A stretch of 64,000 bases of DNA from Microvirga ossetica (GTDB taxonomy: Bacteria; Pseudomonadota; Alphaproteobacteria; Rhizobiales; Beijerinckiaceae). The position numbers were made by a program, and so were the translations under genes. Below the pieces are notes generated by a model. The model was not told the origin of the DNA and searched no databases. It saw only the letters and a list, made by a program, of their open reading frames with translations. Numbering within the stretch: position 1 is the first letter of the stretch; the number at the start of each line of letters is the position of its first letter. Below, piece after piece: positions 25,510 through 34,759 of the stretch. The stretch is taken from the NCBI RefSeq assembly GCF_002741015.1, contig NZ_CP016617.1:744001-808000 (forward strand), written 5' to 3'.

Positions 25510-27008
25510 TCTCGGCGCAATCCAGAAATGGCACTCCGCGTGCAAAGTTGACATGACACCCTGGGTCTAAAACCGGTTGGGGAGGGCGCCCCGGCGGAGC
25601 TGGTCGGGGTTGCTCCGCCGGGGCGCCTTACGGTGTCTTGAACATGTGACGCTCACCCTGCCCCCGCCGGCGCGGCGCCTTGGCCGAGCGCTGCTCGTCC
25701 CGCTCCTGCTGACGCTGCGCCACATAGGCCAGCACCTCACTCAGGCGCTTGTTCTCGACAATCGCCGCCTGCGTCACCCGCCGCAGCTTGTCATAGGTGC
25801 GGTATGGCAGGTCGACCCCGTTGTGCCGGATCGCCAGCCGTCCGTCCGGATAGTCGATCACCGTCACACGCTGGCGGGCGAGAGGGCGCGTCAGCTCAGT
25901 GGGCTCGAGCAGGAACAGCACCTTGTCGTACTGGAGCGTCAGATTGCGGGTGACGGTGCGCTCCTCTTTCCAGGCGAAGATATCCTCCAGCACCATGTCC
26001 TGCGGCACCGGACGGTGCGCATCCGAGGGGCTGATGGGCTCCTTGGCGAAACGCCGGTTATGATCGGCCAGGAACCCCGGCAGGAAGGCGTTGGCTGCCT
26101 CGATCGTCGATATGCCGGCAAGCCGCATCTCCTTGACCAGGCGATCCTGGAGCGTGCCGAACGAGCGCTCGATGCGGCCCTTGGCAGCCGGCGTGTTGGC
26201 GCAGAGGATGTCGATGTTGAGCTCATGCAGGGCGCGTCCGAACTGGGTCATGCCGTCGCCGCCGTCCGCCGCTGTGTTGCTGACCCGGAAGATGGCGTGC
26301 TTGTCGGAATAGAAGGCGATCGGGCGGCCATGGGCTGCGACGTATCGATGGGTCTCACGCAGATAATCGAAGGTGGATTCCGAGGGCACGAAAGCCGCAT
26401 GCATGAGCTGGCTGGTGGCATCATCGATATAAGCCAGAAGCGTGCATTGTGGGCCACGGTTCTCGAACCACCAATGCTTGGAGCCGTCGATCTGGATCAG
26501 TTCGCCCCTGCGCTCCCGGCGATTGCGTGGCTGATGAACCGAAGGAAGGCGTCGGCGGCGATCCAGCCACAGACCGTCTTCGATCATCCATTTGCGGACC
26601 GTCTCTCGGGACACGGGACAACCATGGGTCTCCCGCAGCTTCTCAGTAGCCAGCGTCGGACCGAAGTCTGGATAGCGCTCCTTGATGATCGTCATGACCA
26701 AGTCGCGGACTGACGCGGGAAGCCGGTTGTTGCCGGGCTGGCCGCGCCGCTTCGACACGAGGCAGACAGCTCCATGCTGCCGGAAGCCCTTCAACAGCCG
26801 GAAGACCTGTCGGCGTTTGAGCCGGAGCAGGCCGCAAGCGTCCCGAACGGTCACCCGACGGGCTTCTAAATCCATCAGCACATCCAGCCGGGAAAACTCC
26901 TTGGCGCTCATCGACACCACCGTCATACGGCACGTCCTCCTGCAGCCCCGAAAAGCAGGAGAGTGCCATTTGAACTTTGCAGAGGGGTGTCATCTCTATA
27001 TTGCGTCT
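25510..27008 (-). mobile_element. ISNCY-type element, copy 1, about 1.5 kb
   Basis: Boundaries come from comparison with the second copy (55045-56542). The shared sequence begins TCTCGGCGCAATCC and ends TTGCGTCT. The ends form an imperfect inverted repeat around CGCAAT. The flanks GATAAAAA and ACAAGAGG do not match, so no target duplication is visible. It differs from copy 2 by a few substitutions and one extra T at its left side. Confidence 0.8.
25628..26926 (-). CDS. ISNCY-family transposase, copy 1
   Basis: The 432-residue protein starts at ATG 26926 behind AGGAGG. A helix-turn-helix (VRDACGLLRLKRRQVFRLLK) is followed by an rve-type catalytic core: LIQIDGSKHWWFENR carries the first Asp, PIAFYSDKHAIFRVS the second, and ANTPAAKGRIERSFGTLQDR the Glu. 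Such proteins belong to the IS1202-like part of ISNCY. Full length and motifs suggest it is active. It differs from copy 2 in only a few residues (for example LLKGF versus LLKDF). Confidence 0.9.
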   Translation of the reverse strand: MTVVSMSAKEFSRLDVLMDLEARRVTVRDACGLLRLKRRQVFRLLKGFRQHGAVCLVSKRRGQPGNNRLPASVRDLVMTIIKERYPDFGPTLATEKLRETHGCPVSRETVRKWMIEDGLWLDRRRRLPSVHQPRNRRERRGELIQIDGSKHWWFENRGPQCTLLAYIDDATSQLMHAAFVPSESTFDYLRETHRYVAAHGRPIAFYSDKHAIFRVSNTAADGGDGMTQFGRALHELNIDILCANTPAAKGRIERSFGTLQDRLVKEMRLAGISTIEAANAFLPGFLADHNRRFAKEPISPSDAHRPVPQDMVLEDIFAWKEERTVTRNLTLQYDKVLFLLEPTELTRPLARQRVTVIDYPDGRLAIRHNGVDLPYRTYDKLRRVTQAAIVENKRLSEVLAYVAQRQQERDEQRSAKAPRRRGQGERHMFKTP

Positions 27009-27090
27009 ACAAGAGGTATTCGCATAAGGAGACTTTTGACAAGAAGTCGGTAACCCTTGCTGTGGCAGGGTCCTCTCACGGGAGGATCTC

Positions 27091-27549
27091 ATGCGTGCAA
27101 ACCACCGGCTAGCCCAGCTCTGGCTCGATGCTCTGACAACCGAGCTTGGGGCATCTGCCGGCACCATCGACACCTACACCGATGACCTGAACTGCTATCT
27201 TGTCTGGCTGGATGAGAACAGCCTTGGCCACGACGAGGTCAGTTTGGAGCCGATCCGCGACCACATCGCAGCTATCGATCCGCGCGGCTATGCCGGATCA
27301 ACCATGGCCCGACGCATCACGGTGGCGCGCGGCCTGCACAAGTTTCTGATTGCTGAGGACCTCGGTTTGCGCGATCCCACATCCAATCTGTCGTCCATGC
27401 GCCGTTCCCGGAAGCTGCCCTTCGTCCTGTCCATCGCCGAGACAGAAGCGCTCTTGGAGACTGCCCACAGGCTTGAGGCCGATCCCTCGGTGGGACTTTA
27501 TCGTCAGGCCGGCTATGCTCGACGAGCCGCTCTGTTCGAGACCCTCTAA
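27091..27549 (+). pseudogene. N-terminal fragment of a tyrosine recombinase (XerC/D-like)
   Basis: The SAM-like core-binding domain is complete: RLAQLWLDALTTELGASAGT, IDTYTDDLNCYLVWLDENSL, GSTMARRITVARGLHKFLIA. The frame stops at TAA 27547-27549, where homologs have Tyr. The next codons still read ASGMRISE, the start of the catalytic domain. After that the gene is lost, and with it the Arg/His/Tyr catalytic residues. It is a relic of an integrase or XerD-like recombinase, just beside an ISNCY copy. Confidence 0.85.
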
Positions 27550-27613
27550 GCCTCTGGTATGCGCATCAGCGAAGGAGGGTCGGGCGCTGCAATGATCCCG
27601 AGGAGACATTTGA

Positions 27614-27961
27614 TCATCGATTCCGGCACTTTGGGCATGGGCAACCGATCATATCTTGCGCCACGCCATCCCCATCGTCATTGAAGGCGGAAGCCTGGAT
27701 CACGTAGCCTTCCGCTTCGACCCAGGCGATCATGAACGAGGGTGTCTGCGGGGAGCCGGAGCGGTCGAACATTGCGACACGGTCCTTCTGCAGGGTGAAA
27801 GCAATCTTTCTGATCCGCGGCAGATCCACTACGACGCTGGTCTTGGGATAGCGCAGAATGAAATCGACCGGCTCACGCAGATACTCCGTGTTGCCATAGG
27901 TCCAGTCGAATTTCGCGTTGTTCAGCAGTTGCTGCATCAGGGCAAAGCGCTCCGGTGTCAT
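27614..27961 (-). CDS. Hypothetical protein with C-terminal Cys cluster
   Basis: The start ATG 27961 overlaps the stop of the preceding ASCH-like remnant (GCATGA). The 115-residue product has MTPERFALMQQLLNNAKFDW, VDFILRYPKTSVVVDLPRI and a CPCPKC tail that may bind zinc. No family is recognised. Tight coupling to the phage-type remnant suggests a prophage origin. Confidence 0.5.
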   Translation of the reverse strand: MTPERFALMQQLLNNAKFDWTYGNTEYLREPVDFILRYPKTSVVVDLPRIRKIAFTLQKDRVAMFDRSGSPQTPSFMIAWVEAEGYVIQASAFNDDGDGVAQDMIGCPCPKCRNR

Positions 27962-28291
27962 GCCGCCTGCTCCATCTGGTCGATGTTGCACTGGTTGACA
28001 GTGAAGGTGACCGCGACGATCCACGGGTGATTCGATGCCGACTGCGGTCAGGCTATCCGTTCAGATCCAGGGCAAATACCAGGACGGCAGATTGGTGGTC
28101 TCATATTCGACCCCTTTTGCCTCGGCATCGGCCCGGTTGATGTCCTGCAGTTGCTCGAACTTCACATCGGATACGATCAGCGTCAAGCGCGAGGCCCGGC
28201 GAGGCATGTGGATAGAGGGGCGCGGCTTCTCGCTGTCCGGATCGGCAACGTTGCCATCGGGCATAGTGCTGTCGATCATGCGCCTGATTGC
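27958..28291 (-). pseudogene. Broken ASCH-like phage protein
   Basis: One frame reads KPRPSIHMPRRASRLTLIVS then DVKFEQLQDINRADAEAKGV and stops soon after (about 28061). Further on, another frame reads SASNHPWIVAVTFTVNQCNI then DQMEQAA and stops at the start of the next gene. Phage ASCH-like proteins have both segments in this order with about 40 residues (WFRDLW-type) between them. The gene thus has an internal deletion and a frameshift. Confidence 0.6.
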
Positions 28292-28572
28292 GCGATGCGG
28301 CTGGCTAGTATTGTTGATATGAAATTGCTGACTTGATGCTGGCGACGATACGCGGTGAACTTTGAGCCTCTGGCCTGCCGGCCGCACAAGCAACACTGCA
28401 ACAAGCCGACCCTGGTCCCGTCGCGCCCAATGCTCTTAATGATTCAATCACCAAACAACCTTGTCCTCCAGTATCTCCAAGGCCAGTGTGATGAGCATGT
28501 CGGCTCGTCCATTCTGACCCATGGAGGCAGTTGCCTCGGCACTGTTGCAGTTTCGTTATTGCAGGAGTTTCC

Positions 28573-29106
28573 ATGATCCGAACCTTGGCACCGTTGCTCG
28601 GCAACTGGCAGCGGGCTGTGACCGTCATTCTCGGGGTCGGAGCCGCGGCTGGATGGGGCATGCTTGCGGTTTCGAGCCAATCCGCAGTTGAAACCGAACG
28701 TCAATTGCAGGAGCGGATCGCCGCACTCCAGGACAGCCAAACGCAGCTGTTGCTGGAGCGGGACCGATCCCAAGTTGCAAGCACGGAACTTGTTCGCCTG
28801 CGCAACGAGCTCAGTTCAGCCCAGGATGAAATCGCGCGTCTTGCCCAGAGCCGGACTCAGGCTCAGTTGAAGGAACCTGCGGACAGGCTGCCGCTTGATG
28901 CAAGTTCATCCCCGGCACGTCTGTCGCAGAACGGCGTTTCCCAAACAGGCTCCATCCGGGGCTTGCCTCCAACTCCGCCGCAGGCGCCACCACGTCCGGC
29001 GCAAGCAGCACCTTCGAAGCCGCAAAGTGGTGTCATGGTCGTTCAGGCTAGCGACAGAAAGCGGCAGGGACCGGAGCAGGCTCCGGTCCTGAAGCCGGGA
29101 GGATAG
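28573..29106 (+). CDS. Membrane-anchored coiled-coil protein
   Basis: Start ATG 28573 follows AGGAG. The 177-residue product has one N-terminal hydrophobic helix (about residues 12-32, AVTVILGVGAAAGWGMLAVS). Next comes a long coiled coil (about 36-95) with Gln/Glu/Leu repeats, then a Pro/Ala-rich C-terminal half. The topology suggests an anchor with a periplasmic or cytoplasmic rod. No specific family is recognised. Confidence 0.6.
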   Translation: MIRTLAPLLGNWQRAVTVILGVGAAAGWGMLAVSSQSAVETERQLQERIAALQDSQTQLLLERDRSQVASTELVRLRNELSSAQDEIARLAQSRTQAQLKEPADRLPLDASSSPARLSQNGVSQTGSIRGLPPTPPQAPPRPAQAAPSKPQSGVMVVQASDRKRQGPEQAPVLKPGG

Positions 29107-29408
29107 GCCTTCAGGCTTTATCGAGAGCCAGCGTTGAGATTGCCGGCGCTCTTGAGACGCGTCCGGGCACGAGAGGCTGCGCCAACTTGGTCGATTATGC
29201 CGCCACCCGGCTTGGGGACGAGGCGCTGGATGATCCCATCTGGGCTGCGCTCGACGGCGTCGTCAATCCATCTAGACACCTAACAATAGCATACAGGGAA
29301 CCGGCCGGAGATTGCGTCCATGCTCCCAGTGCGGAGGGCCAGCGCCGTGAGCCGTCGAAACCGCGCGTAGGAAAAATAGGGTCAGCGCTTCTGCGACGTT
29401 GATGAGGC
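29107..29408. other. Short intergenic stretch
   Basis: One plus-strand frame (29187-29402) has a partly protein-like start (VDYAATRLGDEALDDPIWAA) but no ribosome-binding site or family. It is probably a fragment. It lies between convergent genes. Confidence 0.3.
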
Positions 29409-30269
29409 TTATGCAGCTGTCCGGTTGAACCACCTGCTGATCAGGCTCGGCCTATCGGCTACAACGATGACACTATCCGCGCCGGTCAGTCTCCGCGCTG
29501 CTTCAAGGTAGGCCTGAGCCGGTGCACTGCCGGGGCTGCCCAGGGGCACCGGTGCTCCCACGTTTGAGCTGCGCAGCACTTCTCCACTCTCTGGAACGAT
29601 GCCCAGCAGCGGAATGGAAAGGATCTCCAACACGTTCTCTACCGACATGATCTCGCCGCGCCGGGCACGAACGGGATCATAGCGCGTGAGGAGAAGGTGC
29701 TTTTCAATAGGTTGCCCATGCTCCGCCTTGGCCGTCTTGGCATCCAGCATGCCGATGATGCGGTCCGCATCGCGGATCGAGGAAACCTCCGGATTGACGA
29801 CCACGACGGCCACATCGGCATGCCGCATCGCCAGGATCGCTCCCTTCTCGATCCCGGCCGGACTGTCGCAGATCACCCAGTCGAACTGCGCCCGCAGTTC
29901 AGCGATGACGCTCGCAACCCCGTCCTCGGTCAGACTGTCCTTGTCTCGGCTCTGCGAAGCCGGCAGAAGTGCGAGGGTGTCGAGGCGCTTGTCTCGAATG
30001 AGCGCTTGAGCGAGCTTGGCCTCGCCCTTGATGACGTTGATCAGATCAAAGACCACGCGTCGCTCGGCACCCATGACCAGATCGAGGTTGCGTAGCCCGA
30101 CATCGAAATCGACCAGAGCCACCTTCTGCCCGCTCAGTGCCAGCGCAGTGCCCAGTGCTGCTGTGGACGTGGTCTTGCCGACGCCGCCCTTGCCGGAGGT
30201 GACGACGAGCACCCTGCCCTGTCGGACTTTTGTCTTTGTCTTGGTGTGCTTTGGCCTTGACTTCTTCAT
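29409..30269 (-). CDS. minD: MinD-like septum-site ATPase (ParA/MinD family)
   Basis: Start ATG 30269 is chosen for GGAGAG at nine bases; an upstream ATG is in frame. The deviant Walker A is SGKGGVGKTT after VLVVT. Then come VDFDVGLRNLDLVMG (MinD signature), DWVICDSPAGIEKGA and VVNPEVSSIRDADRIIGML. The end, LISRWFNRTAA, is the amphipathic membrane-targeting helix. MinD binds membrane and MinC/MinE to place the division septum. No minC or minE is adjacent, so this is a lone, probably plasmid-borne copy, and its role could be altered. The family assignment is firm. Confidence 0.9.
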   Translation of the reverse strand: MKKSRPKHTKTKTKVRQGRVLVVTSGKGGVGKTTSTAALGTALALSGQKVALVDFDVGLRNLDLVMGAERRVVFDLINVIKGEAKLAQALIRDKRLDTLALLPASQSRDKDSLTEDGVASVIAELRAQFDWVICDSPAGIEKGAILAMRHADVAVVVVNPEVSSIRDADRIIGMLDAKTAKAEHGQPIEKHLLLTRYDPVRARRGEIMSVENVLEILSIPLLGIVPESGEVLRSSNVGAPVPLGSPGSAPAQAYLEAARRLTGADSVIVVADRPSLISRWFNRTAA

Positions 30270-31126
30270 CGCTGGCATCTCTCCAGGGAGACCGTGAGGG
30301 GGGCACGGCACCTACAGGCACACGCGTGACCGAGGGGTCATAAGCAAAGAGGAAGCGAACTGGAGCCGTTTCAGCTTTTGGTCCCTCATAGGCATGCCCA
30401 TTCCGCGCTCAAGATGGTTACCAGGAGGTTAACGATCGACAGGAAGCGCCGATGGCGATTGAGCAAGCGCCTGTTAGTAATCTGTTAACCAAACTGCGGT
30501 GAGCATGTTCAGGCAGATCCGGCTCAGGGATCAGCATCGTCCTCCAAAGCAGACGGATGCGGATGGACCGTCTCGTTCTGCTTTGGAGATGTATGGCACC
30601 CGTGCAGTGACTAAGGCTTAACCACGATCCCATTCGAGTTTGATCGAAAAAGGACACGCGACGTTCTTCGTCTACGAGCATTTTCGATCTGATCGCCAAC
30701 AGTCAGTCGAGATCGACACCTCGACTAAACCACACCGTTCAATGTTCTGGGCAACTCGGAGACAGTCATGAAACGGTCTTGCCAACGACGGATCAAGCGG
30801 TGGTTTCTTGAAGAGCTGACACGCCGCCTTAAATGGTGCGGCGAGATCCATTCCGATCGGCCCCACTTCCTCGGACCACACGGATCTGGCCTGTCCTCGA
30901 GTCCAGCGGAAGGCGTCAGCGAGGGTCGCTCATGACCGCTGCCGTTCGACAGGAGCCATGGACCCGCACTGAGATGAGCCCTGGAATGGTTGGCCTCTTC
31001 CGATCAACCAGCGGATGAGGCAGAGGCTGAGACCCCTTCCCTGGCGGATGTTCCGCCGAGTCTAGGAGTTCCTACCTGCGCCAGCAACGGGCGCCGCTGA
31101 TGACCCAGAGCATCGGGAGGACGCAC
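30270..31126. other. Region with no supported gene (0.85 kb)
   Basis: It contains only short frames. A minus-strand frame (30672-30881) is possibly a small protein (PFKAACQLFKKPPLDPSLAR) but has no clear start. Near 30410-30500 several TTAAC motifs (GGTTAACG, TTAGTAATCTGTTAACC) make an A/T-rich patch, which may be regulatory. I saw no tRNA or terminator. Confidence 0.3.
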
Positions 31127-31408
31127 ATGCCTGCCAACACGACACATCATTCTGCGCACATGGGAAATGGCGTTACCCATCTGCAATCATCCGAGCTTCA
31201 ATCTTTCCTGCAATCGCTCCGGGCAACCCTCGCCGCCATTGACTTCGCGTACGAGAGTGACATGGAGACCGTCAGGAAGAGCTCTGTGGACGAGTTGTTC
31301 AAGCAGGCGACGATCCGAAGGCTGCAGGAGCAACATCGGGAGCGGCGCATGCCCTGCGTTGCGCAACTTGAACGCTTGCAGGAGCGCATCCAGGCACGAG
31401 CCGCGTGA
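31127..31408 (+). CDS. Hypothetical small helical protein
   Basis: ATG 31127 is preferred because GGGAGG sits six bases upstream; an ATG at 31100 is in frame. The 93-residue product is His-rich at its N-terminus. It then becomes helical and charged (LQSFLQSLRATLAAIDFAYE, IRRLQEQHRERRMPC). No family is recognised. Confidence 0.5.
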   Translation: MPANTTHHSAHMGNGVTHLQSSELQSFLQSLRATLAAIDFAYESDMETVRKSSVDELFKQATIRRLQEQHRERRMPCVAQLERLQERIQARAA

Positions 31409-31495
31409 CTGTGCGCTGGAGCCGTTCAACCCCATTCGCTCGTACTGGATGCATCACGTCACAATCGCCAGAGCCTCTCCATCTCGTAGCGTGTC

Positions 31496-32254
31496 TTGAC
31501 AGGTTTTCCTCGAAGGCCGAGCCTCACCCATCATGAGCGCTGGCGCAACGGTGAGGATGATTGGTTGGACTTTCCTGGCACCATCTATTCGGCCTCGACT
31601 TGGATCGTCCCAATCCTCCTCGCGATTACTTTCCATGAGGCGGCACATGCCTATGCCGCCTGGAAATTGGGGGACGACACGGCCTACCGTCTGGGCCGCG
31701 TCACCTTCAATCCGCTGAAGCATGTGGATCTTTTCGGAACGATCCTGCTTCCGGCCCTGCTCTTCCTGACCAAGGCTCCTTTCCTGTTTGGATGGGCGAA
31801 GCCTGTTCCCGTGGCGTTCGGGCGTCTGGGCCATCCGCGCCGCGACATGGCGATTGTCGCCATGGCCGGGCCGCTGACGAATGTGTTGCTGGCCTTTGCC
31901 TCGGCGGGTTTCCTTCGGATCGTCTGGGTGCTGCCGGAGGCGATTGCACCCTGGCTGGTTCAGACACTCTTTCAGTCGATCCTGCTGAACCTGATCTTGG
32001 CAATCTTCAACATGTTTCCCCTGCCGCCTCTAGACGGGGGCCGCATCGCCCTCAGCATTCTGCCGAACGCACTGGCGAGGCCATTTGCCAAGCTGGAGCG
32101 GTTCGGCTTCCTGGTTCTGCTCGGGATCATCTTTCTGCTGCCGATGCTTGGCAGATCGCTGGGGACCGACTTGAACATTTTCCGGTGGTTTGTTGCGATC
32201 CCGCTAGCATGGCTAATGCCGGTCTTTCGGGCAATCGCTGGAGCACCGCAGTAA
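31496..32254 (+). CDS. Site-2 protease family metallopeptidase (M50)
   Basis: The zinc-binding HExxH is in AITFHEAAHAYAAWKLGDDT. The third ligand region is NMFPLPPLDGGRI (NxxPxxxLDGG). Four or five hydrophobic helices surround them, including AIVAMAGPLTNVLLAFASAG and FLVLLGIIFLLPMLG. Site-2 proteases cut transmembrane helices within the membrane, often of anti-sigma factors. The true start is uncertain: TTG 31496 opens the frame, but the protein-like sequence begins near LDFPGTIYSAS, with TTG 31563 behind GGTGAGG. No substrate gene is adjacent. Confidence 0.85.
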   Translation: MTGFPRRPSLTHHERWRNGEDDWLDFPGTIYSASTWIVPILLAITFHEAAHAYAAWKLGDDTAYRLGRVTFNPLKHVDLFGTILLPALLFLTKAPFLFGWAKPVPVAFGRLGHPRRDMAIVAMAGPLTNVLLAFASAGFLRIVWVLPEAIAPWLVQTLFQSILLNLILAIFNMFPLPPLDGGRIALSILPNALARPFAKLERFGFLVLLGIIFLLPMLGRSLGTDLNIFRWFVAIPLAWLMPVFRAIAGAPQ

Positions 32255-32520
32255 TGGCTGAAGGTGCAAGGCACCCCTACCCTGTCCTTCGCAGAGCGCG
32301 GCGAGAAGCAATCCACGCGGAAATCTTGGCTGCGCCAGAGCAGACACAATCAGCTGAACCGTCGAAGCAAATGGCCATAGTGCAGGGGCACTATCGGTAT
32401 CGCTCGTGACCCTCTCGCACTGAGCAACGAATGTCATTGACGTAGGAGGCAATGCCTCGGCACTGGCGTGCGATCAATCCGGTGCCATATGCCAGACTGA
32501 CCGTCGAGATTGCCGTTGCG

Positions 32521-33405
32521 CTAACGCGAAGCAACCCGACCCTTCGGCATTGCCAGTTTCCATTGGATCGTTCGAGATGACGTCCGGGGCACAAGCCGGG
32601 TGAGGCGAGTTTTCTGACGTGCCAGTTCGCCAACTCGATGTTTTTTGCTCCATACTCTGTTGGCTCTTGCAGCCTCGTAGAGTGGACTGAGGCGGATCCG
32701 CTCTCTCACATGGGGACGAGAAGCTTTGGAAGCGCTGAACGTACGCTTTGCCGAGCGCACGCGCTGAATGTTGCCACGCGTGCGGATCACCGGCTGTGCA
32801 AGCGCCCCAGTTGAAGTTCCAATCTCAGTTCCAACAGCGGCAAGATGCTGGCGAGCCCTTCTACAGTACTCGATGCTGAGGGCGCTCATCTTGTCTGAGC
32901 CGTGTCCGGCACGGTACTTCATCAGCGCACGACACAGGTCACCGTCGGCCAACCGCCAGGCTTTGGCCAGATACCCCACGCCATAGCGAAGATTGGTCCT
33001 CGGCTCGGCCAGTTCGGCGGAGGTTCCTTGGAACCCCAACAGTGCGGCAGTCTTGGGTCGCACCTGCATGAGACCAATTTCGCCGATGCTGCCAACGGCA
33101 GACGGATCGTACCGGCTTTCGATCCGCACCACCGCGTCGACAAGGGCCGGCGGCACCCCGCTGGCTGCGGCCTCCTCGGCGATGGCAGGCAAATACGCGG
33201 AGCGATCTTTCAGAGCACGGGAAGGAGAAACAATGTCGAGCATGGCGGATGTTGTGATCGGCTCAAGATCAGGCGGCAGGGGAAGCGACGCAAGCTGCCA
33301 ATCCACATCGATTTCGAGTCCGTTGAAGTCAGGCTCGGCTGATCCTGAACCTGGAAACAGCACAAGGAACATTGTCGCGCAGGCAACAAGATGCACGCTG
33401 AACAT
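32521..33405 (-). CDS. Lytic transglycosylase with SLT domain
   Basis: This 294-residue protein starts at ATG 33405 with a signal peptide (VHLVACATMFLVLFPGSGSA). The SLT domain follows: AAASGVPPALVDAVVRIESR with the catalytic Glu, then SAVGSIGEIGLMQVRPKTAA, TNLRYGVGYL and ALMKYRAGHG. Such enzymes cleave peptidoglycan in the periplasm, often to make room for secretion or conjugation machinery. The C-terminal 100 residues are basic and without a recognised domain. No secretion genes are adjacent. Confidence 0.9.
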   Translation of the reverse strand: MFSVHLVACATMFLVLFPGSGSAEPDFNGLEIDVDWQLASLPLPPDLEPITTSAMLDIVSPSRALKDRSAYLPAIAEEAAASGVPPALVDAVVRIESRYDPSAVGSIGEIGLMQVRPKTAALLGFQGTSAELAEPRTNLRYGVGYLAKAWRLADGDLCRALMKYRAGHGSDKMSALSIEYCRRARQHLAAVGTEIGTSTGALAQPVIRTRGNIQRVRSAKRTFSASKASRPHVRERIRLSPLYEAARANRVWSKKHRVGELARQKTRLTRLVPRTSSRTIQWKLAMPKGRVASR

Positions 33406-33555
33406 AGGCCAAGATCCCTTCAGGGTGGCGCTCTACTCAGCTTTTCGCAAATGTGTTGATGGACCGTTTATCGGCGGCTGTTTCCCAAAGGTAACAGATG
33501 CCGCTGATCAGCCGAGGTTCAGACAGCTTTCATGTTTCAGCAGTAACACTACAGG

Positions 33556-34272
33556 ATGTCTGCTCCGCTCTTAACAAGACGGCCACTCCAAGGCTGTGCG
33601 GGGAAAGACGTATCGTCAATGTGGCTGGGAAATATGCTTAAGAAAACTGAAGATATACCTATAATCCTGAACAGGAAGCCGGACACGTTTGAGCGGCTGA
33701 TCGAGCAAGCTCAAGAACCACTTCCAGCTCATGAATTCACTCTCATCGAAACCTTCACGGACCTGATCGAGGAAGGCCTGGCACGGGGATGGATCTATTC
33801 GGCCTCCCTGCAGGAGCTGATTGCCGCCATGGATCCGCGGCTGGCCGGCCTTTCCATCGACGCGTTGGCGCAGGTCTTCGACTTCGAGGAGGTGCAGGTC
33901 TGGGCCAACTCTACCCGATCAATGCCAATGCGATCGCACGGCGCCGTTGCCGTGCGCAACGCTGCCTTTCTGCTCATCCAGCTCAAGGCGATGGGCTTCT
34001 GGGTCGACGATGCGCCGCTCAGCTCCCGGATGAGGCCATTGTTGGCCAGCAAGAAGGTTCTCGTCGGCCGAGAGTTCTACGTCTTCTGGCAGCAGGAGCT
34101 TGAGGCCAAGCGCGAGGCGTTCGTCCTCTACAACGGGCCTTCTCCGCAGAACGTGACAATCCAAGAAGTGATCTTGCCTCTGGGACACACCATGCGGATC
34201 ATTTCCGATGGAACGCGCGCGATCGGCATCGAAGTCACGCCGCCCCGATCGGCAAAGAGCAGCCCGGACTAG
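33556..34272 (+). CDS. Hypothetical protein, up to 238 residues
   Basis: The frame opens at ATG 33556. Internal ATGs at 33619 or 33634 are also possible because the first 20 residues are less protein-like. The rest looks like a folded soluble protein: LIEQAQEPLPAHEFTLIETF, SLQELIAAMDPRLAGLSIDA, HGAVAVRNAAFLLIQLKAMG, FYVFWQQELEAKREAFVLYN. No domain, signal peptide or membrane helix is recognised. It is a single gene, with an IS110 element downstream. Confidence 0.6.
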   Translation: MSAPLLTRRPLQGCAGKDVSSMWLGNMLKKTEDIPIILNRKPDTFERLIEQAQEPLPAHEFTLIETFTDLIEEGLARGWIYSASLQELIAAMDPRLAGLSIDALAQVFDFEEVQVWANSTRSMPMRSHGAVAVRNAAFLLIQLKAMGFWVDDAPLSSRMRPLLASKKVLVGREFYVFWQQELEAKREAFVLYNGPSPQNVTIQEVILPLGHTMRIISDGTRAIGIEVTPPRSAKSSPD

Positions 34273-34740
34273 CGCTGGCCGACTTACTCGAGATCGACCA
34301 GAGGCTGCGAGGTTACGAACTCTGGACAAAGACGGAGATGGCTACGGAGCGAGCCTGCTCTTGCGGTTCATCATGCCCGGAAGAGATGCCGATCCCTGTG
34401 AATCCCGTGGAGAACGGGGACAAGCAGGAGAATTCTGATGTTCGTTGTCAATGAGCTTGGACGTGGGTGTGCGATCCCAGGGCAGAAGCCGGGCGCGGCA
34501 GGATGGAGCGATTGCGCAGGGCCGGCGGCAGAGCCGTCAAGACGACGGTTGAGCAAACTCTGATGCGCGGGTTGATCACCGCATTTCCGTGTGTTCGTCC
34601 GGGGCTGCCTCGATCTGTCAGCGGGCGTCGATGACACATCATCGGCCACACAATTCTCGCGAGGGTTCCCCTCCGAGGCCCTGCCGCCGGCGCTGGGCAA
34701 CCGCAGATGTCAGTCCAAACTGAGGAGGTCCTCCGCAATG
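34273..34740. other. Intergenic stretch without a supported gene
   Basis: Frames on both strands are short and not recognisable. A minus-strand frame (34448-34738) is partly protein-like but has no clear start. It may be remnant DNA at the IS110 insertion point. Confidence 0.3.
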
Positions 34741-34759
34741 ACCGTGAGCTCGTTCGGCT

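Noticed and set aside
25577..26713. Long plus-strand frame over the ISNCY transposase, repeated at 55180-56247.
   Set aside because: It is an antisense shadow of the transposase gene; both copies occur only because the element is duplicated.
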